DNA of 33,054 nt from Verrucomicrobiota bacterium (GTDB lineage Bacteria > Verrucomicrobiota > Verrucomicrobiia > Chthoniobacterales > UBA10450): NCBI GenBank assembly GCA_003221295.1, contig QHRA01000179.1, positions 1 through 33,054 on the forward strand, read 5' to 3'. Below are positions 9,528 to 19,127 of this stretch, one piece after another. The number at the start of each line of letters is the position of its first letter. The first letter of the stretch is position 1. The notes beneath the pieces were generated by a model that was not told the DNA's origin, ran no database searches, and worked only from the letters and a program-made list of their open reading frames with translations. The position numbers were made by a program, and so were the translations under genes.

Positions 9528-9542
9528 AGGATGGTTGATGGA

Positions 9543-9593
9543 CGGAGAGACGCGTTTCTGCGCGTGCAGGACGTGCAGAAGCACGTCTCTCCG
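9543..9593. repeat. Palindromic repeat in the murG-ftsW spacer
   Basis: cggagagacgcgtttctgc (9543-9561) and gcagaagcacgtctctccg (9575-9593) form a near-perfect 19-bp stem. Confidence 0.72.
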
Positions 9594-9642
9594 CATTCTG
9601 CTGCGGACAATTTGAGATCTAAGATTTGAACCCTGGAGTTCT

Positions 9643-10785
9643 TCATATCCTTGGCGTCATACGCGCCTGCATGGTAATGCGTTTCTGATTTCCCGGGTCC
9701 AGCTTGGCTTGCCGGTAAATGTTCACCAAAATGCCGACGCCAAAAAGACAGGCGGCGAGATTCGATCCGCCGTAACTGATAAACGGCAGCGGCAATCCCT
9801 TGTTCGGCAATAGCGAAGTCGTCACCCCGATGTTCACTGCCGCCTGCAAGGCCAGGAGCGAAACAATTCCACAACTCAGCAGCATGCCGAAGCGATCTTT
9901 GGCATGCAGCGCGATCATCATCCCGCAAACGATGATGACGATAAACAAAAAAACGACGAGCAAGCTGACGCGCAATCCCAGTTCTTCGCCGATCATTGGA
10001 AAAATGAAATCGGTGTGCGCGTAGGGTAGATAGAGCATTTTTTGGCGGCCGTTGCCGAGACCAAGCCCTTCCATACCGCCGCTGCCCCACGCGATCAGCG
10101 CCTGCATTTGCTGCAAACCGGCATCCTGTTTGTAATTCTCCGGATGTAAGAACGCGAGGAGGCGGCTCATTCGCTCCGGCATGCAGGTGGCGGTGAAGAT
10201 AAATCCACCGAGCGCGCTGGCGGAAAACGCGCCGAGCAGGATGGCGTTTGTTCCGGCGACAAACATCATCACCAAAGTTGTCGCGCCGATGAGTGCGGAA
10301 GTGCCGAGATCGACCTCGGTAATGATGAGCGAGACCAGTAGTGCAATGCCGATGAGTGGAACTAAGAAACCGAAAATTACGTTGCGGGTCCTGTTTTCAA
10401 AACGCGAAAACCACCAGGCCAGAAAAAATATTGCAGCAACCTTGGCAATTTCCGATGGCTGAAATGTGACCGGACCGGCGCCGACCCAGCGGCGCGAGCC
10501 GTTGATCCGCAATCCGAAGTGCGGCACGAAACAGAGAGCCAGGGTTCCGAGCGCGAGCAGGAACCAGAGCCACCAGGTGTGGTACCAGAAATGGTAATCA
10601 ACCAGCGCGGCCGCAATCAAAATTGTAAGGCCAATCCCAAGCCAGAGTGACTGTCGTTTGATGAAAAAATAAACGTCACCGTGGGCATCGCGGGCGAATG
10701 CACTGGTGCTGAAAAGCATGACGATCCCAATGACCAGCATCCCAAGCACAGCTATAAAAAGAAAATGTGCGCTCTTGCGTTGCAT
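9643..10785 (-). CDS. ftsW: Lipid II polymerase/SEDS protein FtsW
   Basis: Polytopic SEDS protein: 'FQPSEIAKVAAIFFLAWW', 'FIFPMIGEELGL', 'NIGVTTSLLPNKGLPLPFISYGGSNL'. Confidence 0.95.
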   Translation of the reverse strand: MQRKSAHFLFIAVLGMLVIGIVMLFSTSAFARDAHGDVYFFIKRQSLWLGIGLTILIAAALVDYHFWYHTWWLWFLLALGTLALCFVPHFGLRINGSRRWVGAGPVTFQPSEIAKVAAIFFLAWWFSRFENRTRNVIFGFLVPLIGIALLVSLIITEVDLGTSALIGATTLVMMFVAGTNAILLGAFSASALGGFIFTATCMPERMSRLLAFLHPENYKQDAGLQQMQALIAWGSGGMEGLGLGNGRQKMLYLPYAHTDFIFPMIGEELGLRVSLLVVFLFIVIIVCGMMIALHAKDRFGMLLSCGIVSLLALQAAVNIGVTTSLLPNKGLPLPFISYGGSNLAACLFGVGILVNIYRQAKLDPGNQKRITMQARMTPRI

Positions 10786-10823
10786 TTATACAGGGTCACG
10801 CAGATCGCGATCAAAATTGGATT

Positions 10824-10970
10824 GGGTAGCGCACGCAACGCCAGTTCGGCTCGGACCTCGCGTGTTGGTTGCGACGTCTCGTCGCAACATGCTTTCGTGA
10901 TGCCTTGGTTGGAGAAAAGTCCGTAATCGCGAGGACGCGATCACCAACACGCGAGACGCGTGCGCTACCC
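10824..10970. repeat. Composite palindromic (MITE-like) element between ftsW and the LysM gene
   Basis: Outer inverted repeat gggtagcgcacgc / gcgtgcgctaccc, second inverted pair ctcgcgtgttggt (10857-10869) / accaacacgcgag (10943-10955), and inner hairpins gttgcgacgtctcgtcgcaac and atcgcgaggacgcgat. Confidence 0.8.
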
Positions 10971-10994
10971 GGAATTCTGTCGCCGGACGCAATC

Positions 10995-11510
10995 TCATTC
11001 GTTCCCTTTCTTTGCCTTCGCGGCTTTACTTGGAATGATCAGCTTCTGTCCGACCTTTAATTTGCGCGGATCATCGATATGATTCGTCGCCAGCAGATCG
11101 TCGTACGAGACCTTGAATTTCTTTGCGATGTTCACCGGGTTGTCGCCTTTCGCGACGGTGTAAACTTTTGCGCCTTCCGGAATTGGATCGTTCGGCTTCG
11201 ATTTCTTCGCTGTTTTCGCCGGCGACGGTTGCGTTCCTTTCCCTTCCTCATAGTTAGTCGATGCCGTGGCGATGTGGCTCGAGTTGATGACCGCTACTCC
11301 ACCCTGCCGGCTTTTGATCGCGTTGAAGGCAATTATTCCCGCCACCGCGACGACGTGCAGCAAAAGCACAATCAAAAGCGCTCGCGAAAGTTTCATGTTC
11401 GGTTCCGAAAGATCGTCGAAGTCGGCACCGGAAGCGGTCGCGCGCCGCGTCGTCGCCGCCCGCAATTTCTTTTTGCGCGTAAAGATCTTCGGAAACTTTA
11501 TCGCTTTCAT
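10995..11510 (-). CDS. Membrane-anchored LysM-domain protein within the dcw cluster
   Basis: Basic N-terminus, TM 'ALLIVLLLHVVAVAGIIAF', then LysM 'VYTVAKGDNPVNIAKKFKVSYDDLLATNHIDDPRKLKVGQKLIIP'. Confidence 0.88.
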   Translation of the reverse strand: MKAIKFPKIFTRKKKLRAATTRRATASGADFDDLSEPNMKLSRALLIVLLLHVVAVAGIIAFNAIKSRQGGVAVINSSHIATASTNYEEGKGTQPSPAKTAKKSKPNDPIPEGAKVYTVAKGDNPVNIAKKFKVSYDDLLATNHIDDPRKLKVGQKLIIPSKAAKAKKGNE

Positions 11511-12838
11511 TTGGGCAAGGCATGGACGAGACGCCGGAATTGGTCGCCCCGGTCAGCGTAGCTCTTGAACATGTCGAACGAGGAAGTGCCGGGAGAAAAG
11601 AGGACCACGTCGCCAGTTTTCGCGGCCGCACGCGCGCGTTCGACCGCATCCGCGAGCGAGCGCGCGATTTCACATCGCGTTGCTTCGCGCCAATCATCGG
11701 CGATGCGGTTCGCCATCTCACCAAGAAGAATCGCGGTATGCGCTTTCTTCTTCACCAAATCGCGCAGCGGTTGGAAATCGAAACCCTTGTCTTTTCCGCC
11801 CGCGATCAAAACCACCGGCTTGGTTTGCGCCTGCAGCGCTTTTTCCGCCGCATCCAGATTCGTGGCTTTGGAATCGTTAATGTAATCGACCCCGCCGATC
11901 GTCCGGACAAATTCGCAGCGGTGGGGCGCCGGTTCATACGCACACAAGGGCGGCGCCATTTGCTCGAAGGCCAATCCGCGGATGTGTCCGACCGCGAGCG
12001 TCGCCATCAAGTTTTCGATGTTGTGGGAACCGCGCAATTTGGCATCGGCCAATCGCAACACCGGAGTCCTCTCGAAACAAATCGTCCCGTCCGCCAAACG
12101 AAAATCCGCGCGATCGTCGTAGGCGCTGAAGGTCAGACGATGCGCTTTGATCTGCGGCAGGTAGTCGCTCGCATTGACGACAGCGAACTCCTTCTCCGTC
12201 TGATATTCAAAAATGCGCAGCTTGGCCGCGTGATACTCCGCGACCGAGGCATAACGATCGAGATGATCGGGCGCGAAGTTCAACCACACCGCAATCTGCG
12301 GGCGAAAAGTCTTGATCGTTTCGAGTTGGAACGAGCTGACTTCGGCCGTCAGAACATCGAACTTCGATTGATGACGCACAACTTCGCTCAGCGGTTTGCC
12401 AATGTTGCCGCAGGCAACGGTGCGTTGACCGCACGCATTCAACATCTGCGCGACCAGCTCCGTTGTCGTGGTCTTGCCATTGGTGCCGGTGATGGCGATG
12501 AGCGGCAGTTCGCAAAATTGCCAGCCCAGCTCGAGCTCGCCGATCATTTCAATCTTTCGCGACGAAAAATTCTGCGCGAGTGGGGAATCGGGATCGATTC
12601 CAGGGCTCAGGACCGCCAGGTCGCAAGGATCGCGATTTGTTTCCGCGGCCGGACCGCTGATTACACGCACGCCATGGTCGCGCAGATTTTTGATCGTCGA
12701 TTCCGGCAACTTATTTTCCGTTGCGCTGTCGAGCACGCTGACGTTGGCATCATGCGAGCGCAGCAATAAAGCGGCCGCAGTCCCGCTTAATCCCGCGCCG
12801 AGGACAGCGATATTTTTATTTTGATAACGGGGGTTCAT
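11507..12838 (-). CDS. murD: UDP-N-acetylmuramoylalanine--D-glutamate ligase
   Basis: 'NIAVLGAGLSGTAAALLL', 'ITGTNGKTTTTELVAQML', 'INDSKATNLDAAEKAL', 'LIAGGKDKGFDF', 'FSPGTSSFDMFKSYADRGDQF'. The start at 12838 gives an ATGA overlap with mraY. Confidence 0.95.
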   Translation of the reverse strand: MNPRYQNKNIAVLGAGLSGTAAALLLRSHDANVSVLDSATENKLPESTIKNLRDHGVRVISGPAAETNRDPCDLAVLSPGIDPDSPLAQNFSSRKIEMIGELELGWQFCELPLIAITGTNGKTTTTELVAQMLNACGQRTVACGNIGKPLSEVVRHQSKFDVLTAEVSSFQLETIKTFRPQIAVWLNFAPDHLDRYASVAEYHAAKLRIFEYQTEKEFAVVNASDYLPQIKAHRLTFSAYDDRADFRLADGTICFERTPVLRLADAKLRGSHNIENLMATLAVGHIRGLAFEQMAPPLCAYEPAPHRCEFVRTIGGVDYINDSKATNLDAAEKALQAQTKPVVLIAGGKDKGFDFQPLRDLVKKKAHTAILLGEMANRIADDWREATRCEIARSLADAVERARAAAKTGDVVLFSPGTSSFDMFKSYADRGDQFRRLVHALPK

Positions 12839-13935
12839 CGCAACTTCAGCGTCGCTAATCCGAGGAGTGCAAAAACGGCAGACAAAATCCAAAACCGAAC
12901 GATGACGGTGTTCTCCTTCCAGCCGACCAGTTCGAAATGATGATGAAGTGGGGACATCGCGAAAATGCGGCGCCCGGTCAGTTGAAAACTCAGGACCTGC
13001 ATAATGACTGAGATCGCTTCGACGACGAAAACACCACCGACGACGGCGAGGAGAAATTCCTGCTTACAACAAATGGCGACGACGCCGATCATCCCGCCGA
13101 TGGCGAGTGAGCCGGTATCCCCCATGAAAACCTTGGCCGGGTGACAATTGAACCAGAGGAAACCAAGTCCGGCACCGACGAGCGCGGCACAAACCACCGT
13201 CAGCTCACCGGTGAAAGGATAAAACGGGACCTGCAAATATTCCGCGATCTTGAAATTGCCGGCGGCATAAGAAAGAAAAGCGTAGGCGAGCGCGACCGTG
13301 ACGGTGCAACCGATGGCAAGACCATCGAGGCCATCGGTCAAATTGACGGCGTTGGAGGAACCGACGATCACCACCGCAAAAAAGATGAGTGTGAACCACC
13401 CCATGTTGGTGACCACGGGAGCTTTGAAGAACGGCAGATAAAGCGAACGCGCCTGGACTTGCAGTAATGGGCTGGTGAGAAAAACGACGGTGACGACAGC
13501 GGCGAGCACCAATTGCGCAGCCAATTTCACCCGACCCGGAACGCCGTCGGATTTTTTCTTGGTGACCTTGAGATAGTCGTCGAGAAATCCGAGGACGCCG
13601 AGATAAAGCATGCTGAAAAGGACGAGCCAGACGAAGCGATTATCCGGGCGCGCCCAGAGTACGCTGGCGAGGAAGACCGCGCCGATGACCAGAACGCCAC
13701 CCATGGTGGGCGTGCCTTGTTTTCCTCCGTGAAGTTCGGCCAGGCGTCGCACTTCTTCGACGCTGCGGATGGGCTGGCCGATCTTGAGCGAGATCAATTT
13801 TCGGATGATGAAATTCCCGAAAACCAACGACAGGGCGAACGCGGTCACGGCTGATGCGACCGCGCGAAAAGTAACATAAAAAAAAACGTTGAGGCCGCCG
13901 ACCTGATCGCTCAAGCGATGAAGATAGAACATCAT
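12835..13935 (-). CDS. mraY: Phospho-N-acetylmuramoyl-pentapeptide transferase
   Basis: 'GTPTMGGVLVIGAV', 'GFLDDYLKVTKKKSDG', 'NAVNLTDGLDGLA', 'FMGDTGSLAIGG', 'MSPLHHHFELVGWKE'. Confidence 0.97.
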   Translation of the reverse strand: MMFYLHRLSDQVGGLNVFFYVTFRAVASAVTAFALSLVFGNFIIRKLISLKIGQPIRSVEEVRRLAELHGGKQGTPTMGGVLVIGAVFLASVLWARPDNRFVWLVLFSMLYLGVLGFLDDYLKVTKKKSDGVPGRVKLAAQLVLAAVVTVVFLTSPLLQVQARSLYLPFFKAPVVTNMGWFTLIFFAVVIVGSSNAVNLTDGLDGLAIGCTVTVALAYAFLSYAAGNFKIAEYLQVPFYPFTGELTVVCAALVGAGLGFLWFNCHPAKVFMGDTGSLAIGGMIGVVAICCKQEFLLAVVGGVFVVEAISVIMQVLSFQLTGRRIFAMSPLHHHFELVGWKENTVIVRFWILSAVFALLGLATLKLR

Positions 13936-15320
13936 CGGGCATCCCCTCCCACTGGCTGAAGTTTGGCGAATTCATCCAGCACCAATTCCGTGCGCGAAGA
14001 TCGACTGCCCTTAATAAGAACCAGATCGCCTGGCCCGACGATCGCACCCAACATCTCAGCCGCCTCGCTCGCGTCTTTCGCGACGGCGAAATTTTCCAGC
14101 CCCGCTTTTTCGGCCGCAACCGCAATGGTATCGTCGGCAATCGAGATCAAGTGATCGATTCCGAGCGTGGCCGCGGTTTCGCCAACTTCGCGATGACCGC
14201 GCTCCGATTCCGCACCAAGCTCGAGCATTCGCCCGAGAACGGCGACGCGCTTGCCGTCGGCATCGAGTTCCATCAAGGTGCGCAAGGCTGCTTTCATCGA
14301 ATCGGGATTGGCGTTGTAGCTGTCGTCGATGAACTGGACGCCGTTGATCTCGCGAATTTGCAAGCGCGCTTTGCTCAGCGGCGCCGCCACCAGACCGGCC
14401 GCACATTCTTCCAACGAAACACCGAAAGCCCGTCCCGCGGCGACGGCCAACATCGCGTTTTGCACCATGTGCAATCCCGGAACCGGCAGTTGTGCGCGGC
14501 AACGATGTGCCCCTTCCACGATCGTGAACTCGCAGCCGCCCGAAGTCTGTTGCACTTCAATGGCGCGAATCGTTCCCTTCTCAATCCCCGCGAAAATCAC
14601 GCGCGCGCGTGTCCGGTCTGCGATCGAGGTGCTGAACTCATCATCGGCATTCAAAATAACGAAGCCACCGGGATCGATCGCTTCCGCCAGGGCACCTTTT
14701 TCCTGCGCAGTCGCTTCTCGGGATCCCATAAACTCGATGTGCGCGATCCCGATGTTGGTAATGATGGCGGCGTCGGCCGAGGCGATGCGCGCGAGCGCGG
14801 CGATCTCGCCTGGATGATTCATCCCGAGTTCCCAAACCGCGAACTCGTCGTCGCGATTTGCTTCCAGCACGGTCCGCGGTAGACCAACGTGATTGTTAAA
14901 GTTCCCTTCGGTTTTTGTGACCCGAAACGCGCGTCCCAGAATCGAGGCCGCGAAGTCCTTGGTGGAGGTCTTGCCGTTGCTGCCGGTGATGCCGAGCACT
15001 TTTAACGGAAGAGTTTTTCGATAATTGGCGGCGAGATTTTGATAGGCAACCAGCGTGTCGGCTGCGCGTAAGATCGCGAAATTCTCCGGCAGATCCGACG
15101 GCGGATTCTGTGAAACAATCGCGCCGGCTGCGTCTGCCTTGGCAACATGTTCCAGGAAATTATGGGCGTCGAAATTTTCGCCATGCAAGGCTACGAAAAG
15201 TTCTCCCGGTTTGATCGTGCGCGAATCGGTACTGACGCGCTCGATCATGGTCTCTGCTTTTCCGCGCAGTATTTTGGCGCCTGCGAACTCTGCAACTTGG
15301 CGCAGTGAAAGAGCATCCAT
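13932..15320 (-). CDS. murF: UDP-MurNAc-tripeptide--D-Ala-D-Ala ligase
   Basis: 'ITGSNGKTSTKDFAASIL', 'WELGMNHPGEIAALARIASADAAIITNIGIAHIE', 'IDDSYNANPDSMKAAL'. Confidence 0.95.
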   Translation of the reverse strand: MDALSLRQVAEFAGAKILRGKAETMIERVSTDSRTIKPGELFVALHGENFDAHNFLEHVAKADAAGAIVSQNPPSDLPENFAILRAADTLVAYQNLAANYRKTLPLKVLGITGSNGKTSTKDFAASILGRAFRVTKTEGNFNNHVGLPRTVLEANRDDEFAVWELGMNHPGEIAALARIASADAAIITNIGIAHIEFMGSREATAQEKGALAEAIDPGGFVILNADDEFSTSIADRTRARVIFAGIEKGTIRAIEVQQTSGGCEFTIVEGAHRCRAQLPVPGLHMVQNAMLAVAAGRAFGVSLEECAAGLVAAPLSKARLQIREINGVQFIDDSYNANPDSMKAALRTLMELDADGKRVAVLGRMLELGAESERGHREVGETAATLGIDHLISIADDTIAVAAEKAGLENFAVAKDASEAAEMLGAIVGPGDLVLIKGSRSSRTELVLDEFAKLQPVGGDAR

Positions 15321-15346
15321 GGTATTAGCGACCGAAAAAAGAACTC

Positions 15347-15478
15347 TGGGGCGCGCAGGCTGCCAGCCTGCCCCGTTCGGCAGCCCGCCGAACGGAAGAC
15401 AAGCTCAACCCCACGTTTTCGCATCGCATGTTTGCGGCAAGCTGCCGCAAACGGCAGGCAGGCAGCCTGCGGTCCCCG
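15347..15478. repeat. Composite palindromic element in the murF-murE spacer
   Basis: Outer inverted arms rich in gcaggctgcc (15351-15373 versus 15452-15478), plus inner hairpins gttcggcagcccgccgaac (15375-15393) and gtttgcggcaagctgccgcaaac (15430-15452). Confidence 0.75.
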
Positions 15479-15500
15479 GAATGTTGTGCGTTGCTCATAT

Positions 15501-16979
15501 TCAAAATTGCACCGGCAGATCGTCGAGTGCCCGGCGCGCCACCTGAATGTCGTCAAAGGGAATGGTATGATCGGCAAACTCCTGATATTTTTCGTGACCT
15601 TTGCCGGCGATTAACACGAGATCGCGCGGCTGAGCCATCGCCACCGCATGTCGAATGGCTTCCGCGCGCTCCACAATTTTTTCGTAATGGGTGGAGCGAA
15701 ATCCCTTCTCCACTTCGTTAATAATTGCGTCCGGATTTTCTTTGCGCGGATTATCCGAAGTGATGATGGCGTGATCGGCCAGCTCATCCGTCACGCGTCC
15801 CATCAGTGGTCGCTTTTTACGATCGCGATCGCCGCCGCAACCGAAAACGACGATTAGCTTGCGTGGTTTCAGTTCGCGCAACGTTTTCAAGACATTGCGC
15901 AACGCGTCGTCGGTATGCGCGTAATCGACAAAGATTTGAAATTGGCGCTTTGCCGGAACGAGCTCGAGGCGTCCCGGCACCTGTGGTGAGCGGGCGAGCG
16001 AGAGAATGGCTGCGCGCAGATTTACGCCCATGACAGTGGCGGCTGCCAGCGCCGCCATCGAGTTCGCAACATTGAATCGACCGATCAACGGAACCCGCAC
16101 CAGATAACTTCTTCCACGCGCGTCGAGCTGATAGGAGGTGCCGGCAAATTCCGTCCGATAATTCGAAGCCCGAAAATCGGCGTGCAAACCGAGGCCGTAA
16201 GTCACGACCGGAATTTTGCCGGCCAGACGATCGACCAATTTTTCGCCGTAGCGATCGTCGATGTTAATGACCGCGCTGGCCCCCTTTTTTTTCGATTGCA
16301 AAGGGAGGTTCTGGAAAAGTTTCGCCTTGGCCTCGAAATAATTTTCCATGGTGCGGTGAAAATCGAGGTGGTCCTGGGTGAGATTGGTGAAGACGGCGAC
16401 GTCCCATTCGATTCCACGGGTTCTGTCCTGCGCTAGCGCATGCGAAGAGACCTCCATCGCGGCCGCGCGGCCACCGGCGTTGACGATTTGCGCGAGCAAT
16501 TCCTGAATGTCGAGCGCCTCCGGCGTGGTTCGGATCGCAGGCAAAATGCGATCGCCGATTTCGTATTGCACCGTGCCGAGCAATCCACACCGCATTCCGG
16601 CCTTTTCGCAAATGTGTTTGATGAGAAATGTCGTCGTCGTTTTCCCGTTCGTGCCGGTGACCGCGGCCATTTTTAATTTGCGCGCCGGCACCCCATAAAA
16701 CGCGGACGAGAGATCGGCCAGTGCCGACCGACTATCTTCGACGACGAGACAGGTCGCGCGCGGCGACGAAATTTCGCGTTCGGCTACGATCACACTCGCT
16801 CCCTGTTCGATCGCTTGATCGACGAATTGATGGCCATCGCTTTTCTCACCGCGGATGGCAACGAAAAGAGTGTTGCCCTGCACTCGCCGCGAGTCATACG
16901 CGATGCTTTCCACTTCGCGATCAAGTGACCCGATGACCCGACGTGGCGCGATGGCACGGGTGAGAACTTTGAGCTGCAT
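15501..16979 (-). CDS. murE: UDP-MurNAc-L-Ala-D-Glu--diaminopimelate-type ligase
   Basis: 'VTGTNGKTTTTFLIKHICEKAG', 'TTPEALDIQELLAQIVNAGGRAAAMEVSSHALAQDR', 'DYAHTDDALRNVLKTL', 'TSDNPRKENPDAIINEV' (DNPR motif associated with meso-Dap use). Confidence 0.95.
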   Translation of the reverse strand: MQLKVLTRAIAPRRVIGSLDREVESIAYDSRRVQGNTLFVAIRGEKSDGHQFVDQAIEQGASVIVAEREISSPRATCLVVEDSRSALADLSSAFYGVPARKLKMAAVTGTNGKTTTTFLIKHICEKAGMRCGLLGTVQYEIGDRILPAIRTTPEALDIQELLAQIVNAGGRAAAMEVSSHALAQDRTRGIEWDVAVFTNLTQDHLDFHRTMENYFEAKAKLFQNLPLQSKKKGASAVINIDDRYGEKLVDRLAGKIPVVTYGLGLHADFRASNYRTEFAGTSYQLDARGRSYLVRVPLIGRFNVANSMAALAAATVMGVNLRAAILSLARSPQVPGRLELVPAKRQFQIFVDYAHTDDALRNVLKTLRELKPRKLIVVFGCGGDRDRKKRPLMGRVTDELADHAIITSDNPRKENPDAIINEVEKGFRSTHYEKIVERAEAIRHAVAMAQPRDLVLIAGKGHEKYQEFADHTIPFDDIQVARRALDDLPVQF

Positions 16980-16998
16980 GTAAAATTAAAATGATTGC

Positions 16999-18768
16999 TC
17001 AATGCCCCGGCGCGCTGGTTGAAGCGACTCGGCCCGCCGCGGTCCGCTTAATCAAATCGGGTTGCGGGGCAAGATCGAGATAGCGCGCGGCCTTTTCGGC
17101 AATACGGGCAAAAATCGGACCGGCCACGAGTCCGCCGTAATTCAACTCCGGTTTGGATGTCTTGGCGTCATCCAGTACTACCAGCCCAACAAATTCGGGG
17201 TGGTCAGCCGGCAAAAATCCCGTGAACGAAACGATATACTTTCCTTTTTCGTAACCGCCGTGGGGATCTACTTTTTGCGCCGTCCCGGTTTTTCCCGCAA
17301 TGATGAAGCCGGGGACCGCCGCCGCGGCGGCGGTCCCGCGGTCGCTCACCACCCCACGCAGCGCACGACCAATTTGTTTCGCCGTTTCCTCGGAGATCAC
17401 CTGCCGAACAACCGAAGGCGAAAATTCGCTGATTGTTTTGCCGTCGGCCGTCGTAATTGATTTGACCACCCGCGGCGTAATTAGTTTTCCGCCGTTGGCA
17501 ATCGTCGCCATCGCGACCGTCATCTGCAACGGTGTCACAGCCACCTCATGTCCCATCGGTATCCGCGTAATTGAAATCTTACTCCAATTTTGCGGAGGTC
17601 GAATCATTCCGTTGATTTCGCCGGGCAACTCCACCCCGGTGCGTTCACCAAATCCGAACCGCCGGATGTATTCGTAAAACTTCTGGTCGCCGAGACTGAT
17701 CGCTAGTTTGGCCGCGCCGATGTTGCTCGATTTCACCAGAATGTCCTGCACGCTTAGTTCCCCGTAAGGGCGATGATCGTGCAGGGTGCGCCCGCCATAA
17801 TTCCAAATCCCCTTTTCACAATAGATCGTCGTGTCTGGCCGCACCTTTTTTTCGTTCAAGGCCGCCGCCGCCGTCACTATCTTGAACGTCGAACCCGGCT
17901 CCATCATGTCGATGACGGCGCGATTCTTCATTTGCTCGGGCCTGGCGGTGCTGCGCTGATTGAGATCAAAGTTCGGCCGGTTCGCCATCGCCAGAACTTC
18001 CCCGGTTTGCGGTCGCATCAGAATGATGGTGGCCCTCTCCGGCGAATACTCGCGCACGGCCGCGTCGATTTCGTTTTCGACAATATTCTGCAAATTCAAA
18101 TCAACGCTGAGATGGACCTGATAACCGTCGCGTGAGGCTCGCTCCTGGCCGCGGTAAAGCACGATTTCCTGGCCAGCGCGGTTGTGCTCGATATAGCGAT
18201 AGCCATCCTGCCCGCGCAAATATTCATCCATCGACGCTTCCACGCCCTGAATTCCCTTGTGATCAAAATCGGTAAATCCGATGACGTGACAAAGCATCGA
18301 GCCGTTGGGATAAAGGCGAGCGGCATCATGTTCGAAATAAATGCCGCGCAGATTTTGCTCACGAAGTTTGGCACGAAGCGCGTCGGCTGCTGATTCCGGT
18401 ACATCCCGTTTCAGGACGATGTAATGCCGGTCGCTTCCGAGTTTTCCCCGCAGCTCGTCCGCATCGATCTTCAGGTCGCGACTCAGCAGCGCGACGGCTT
18501 CGGCCACCTTCTCCTTGTTTAAATGTGACGTGTCCGCGACGACGATTTCCACCGGCACGTTGTGGGCGAGGACTTCGCCGTTGGCATCGGTGATCGCGCC
18601 GCGTTCGGCGTAAATCGGTTGTTTGTAGACATGTTTCTCCGCCGCTAGTCCGGCGTACTCGTCGTGCTTGACCAGCTGGAGATAAACGAGGCGAAACGAG
18701 AACGCGCTAAAAAGCAGAACAAAACCAATGCAAACCAGTGCGCACCGTGTCCGTCCATTCCATCTCAT
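16999..18768 (-). CDS. ftsI: Division-specific transpeptidase FtsI/PBP3 class
   Basis: N-terminal TM, PBP dimer domain, 'MEPGSTFKIVTAAAAL', 'KSSNIGAAKLA', 'GKTGTAQK'. Confidence 0.93.
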   Translation of the reverse strand: MRWNGRTRCALVCIGFVLLFSAFSFRLVYLQLVKHDEYAGLAAEKHVYKQPIYAERGAITDANGEVLAHNVPVEIVVADTSHLNKEKVAEAVALLSRDLKIDADELRGKLGSDRHYIVLKRDVPESAADALRAKLREQNLRGIYFEHDAARLYPNGSMLCHVIGFTDFDHKGIQGVEASMDEYLRGQDGYRYIEHNRAGQEIVLYRGQERASRDGYQVHLSVDLNLQNIVENEIDAAVREYSPERATIILMRPQTGEVLAMANRPNFDLNQRSTARPEQMKNRAVIDMMEPGSTFKIVTAAAALNEKKVRPDTTIYCEKGIWNYGGRTLHDHRPYGELSVQDILVKSSNIGAAKLAISLGDQKFYEYIRRFGFGERTGVELPGEINGMIRPPQNWSKISITRIPMGHEVAVTPLQMTVAMATIANGGKLITPRVVKSITTADGKTISEFSPSVVRQVISEETAKQIGRALRGVVSDRGTAAAAAVPGFIIAGKTGTAQKVDPHGGYEKGKYIVSFTGFLPADHPEFVGLVVLDDAKTSKPELNYGGLVAGPIFARIAEKAARYLDLAPQPDLIKRTAAGRVASTSAPGH

Positions 18769-19127
18769 CTGCCAACCTGATCGTTTGCCACCGGGCGAAT
18801 GGCATTTTCCTCTGGCGCGGGCCGGATCGGTGCGAGCCGGACGATGTTTTGTTCCGCAATCGGAATCATCTTGAGGTAACCCTCCTTCAGCCGGCGTTGC
18901 AGCGCGCTGCGCGAAGTGAGCGCCGCGATCTGCACATTCGCGACATCATTTTGCGTGCGCAGACCCACCAGCTCGGTCTCGAGCGATTTCTTGCGATCGC
19001 CCAAACGATGTAACTGCAAGGTGAGATAGACATAGCAAAGTCCCGCCGCCGCCAGCAGAGCAGTGATCACAATCCAGCGCGCCAGCGAAGCTACCCCCAC
19101 CCGATTGAGTTGCCTTGAACGGTTCAT
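18765..19127 (-). CDS. ftsL: FtsL-like bitopic division protein
   Basis: Short single-TM protein with a periplasmic coiled coil ('RLGDRKKSLETELVGLRTQNDVANVQIAALTS') between rsmH and ftsI. The start at 19127 gives an ATGA overlap with rsmH. Confidence 0.72.
   Translation of the reverse strand: MNRSRQLNRVGVASLARWIVITALLAAAGLCYVYLTLQLHRLGDRKKSLETELVGLRTQNDVANVQIAALTSRSALQRRLKEGYLKMIPIAEQNIVRLAPIRPAPEENAIRPVANDQVGR

Noticed and set aside
11522-12769. 415-aa plus-strand ORF
   Set aside because: Antisense to murD, whose motifs are unambiguous. The plus-strand translation is Arg-rich and low complexity, typical of a GC-rich shadow ORF.
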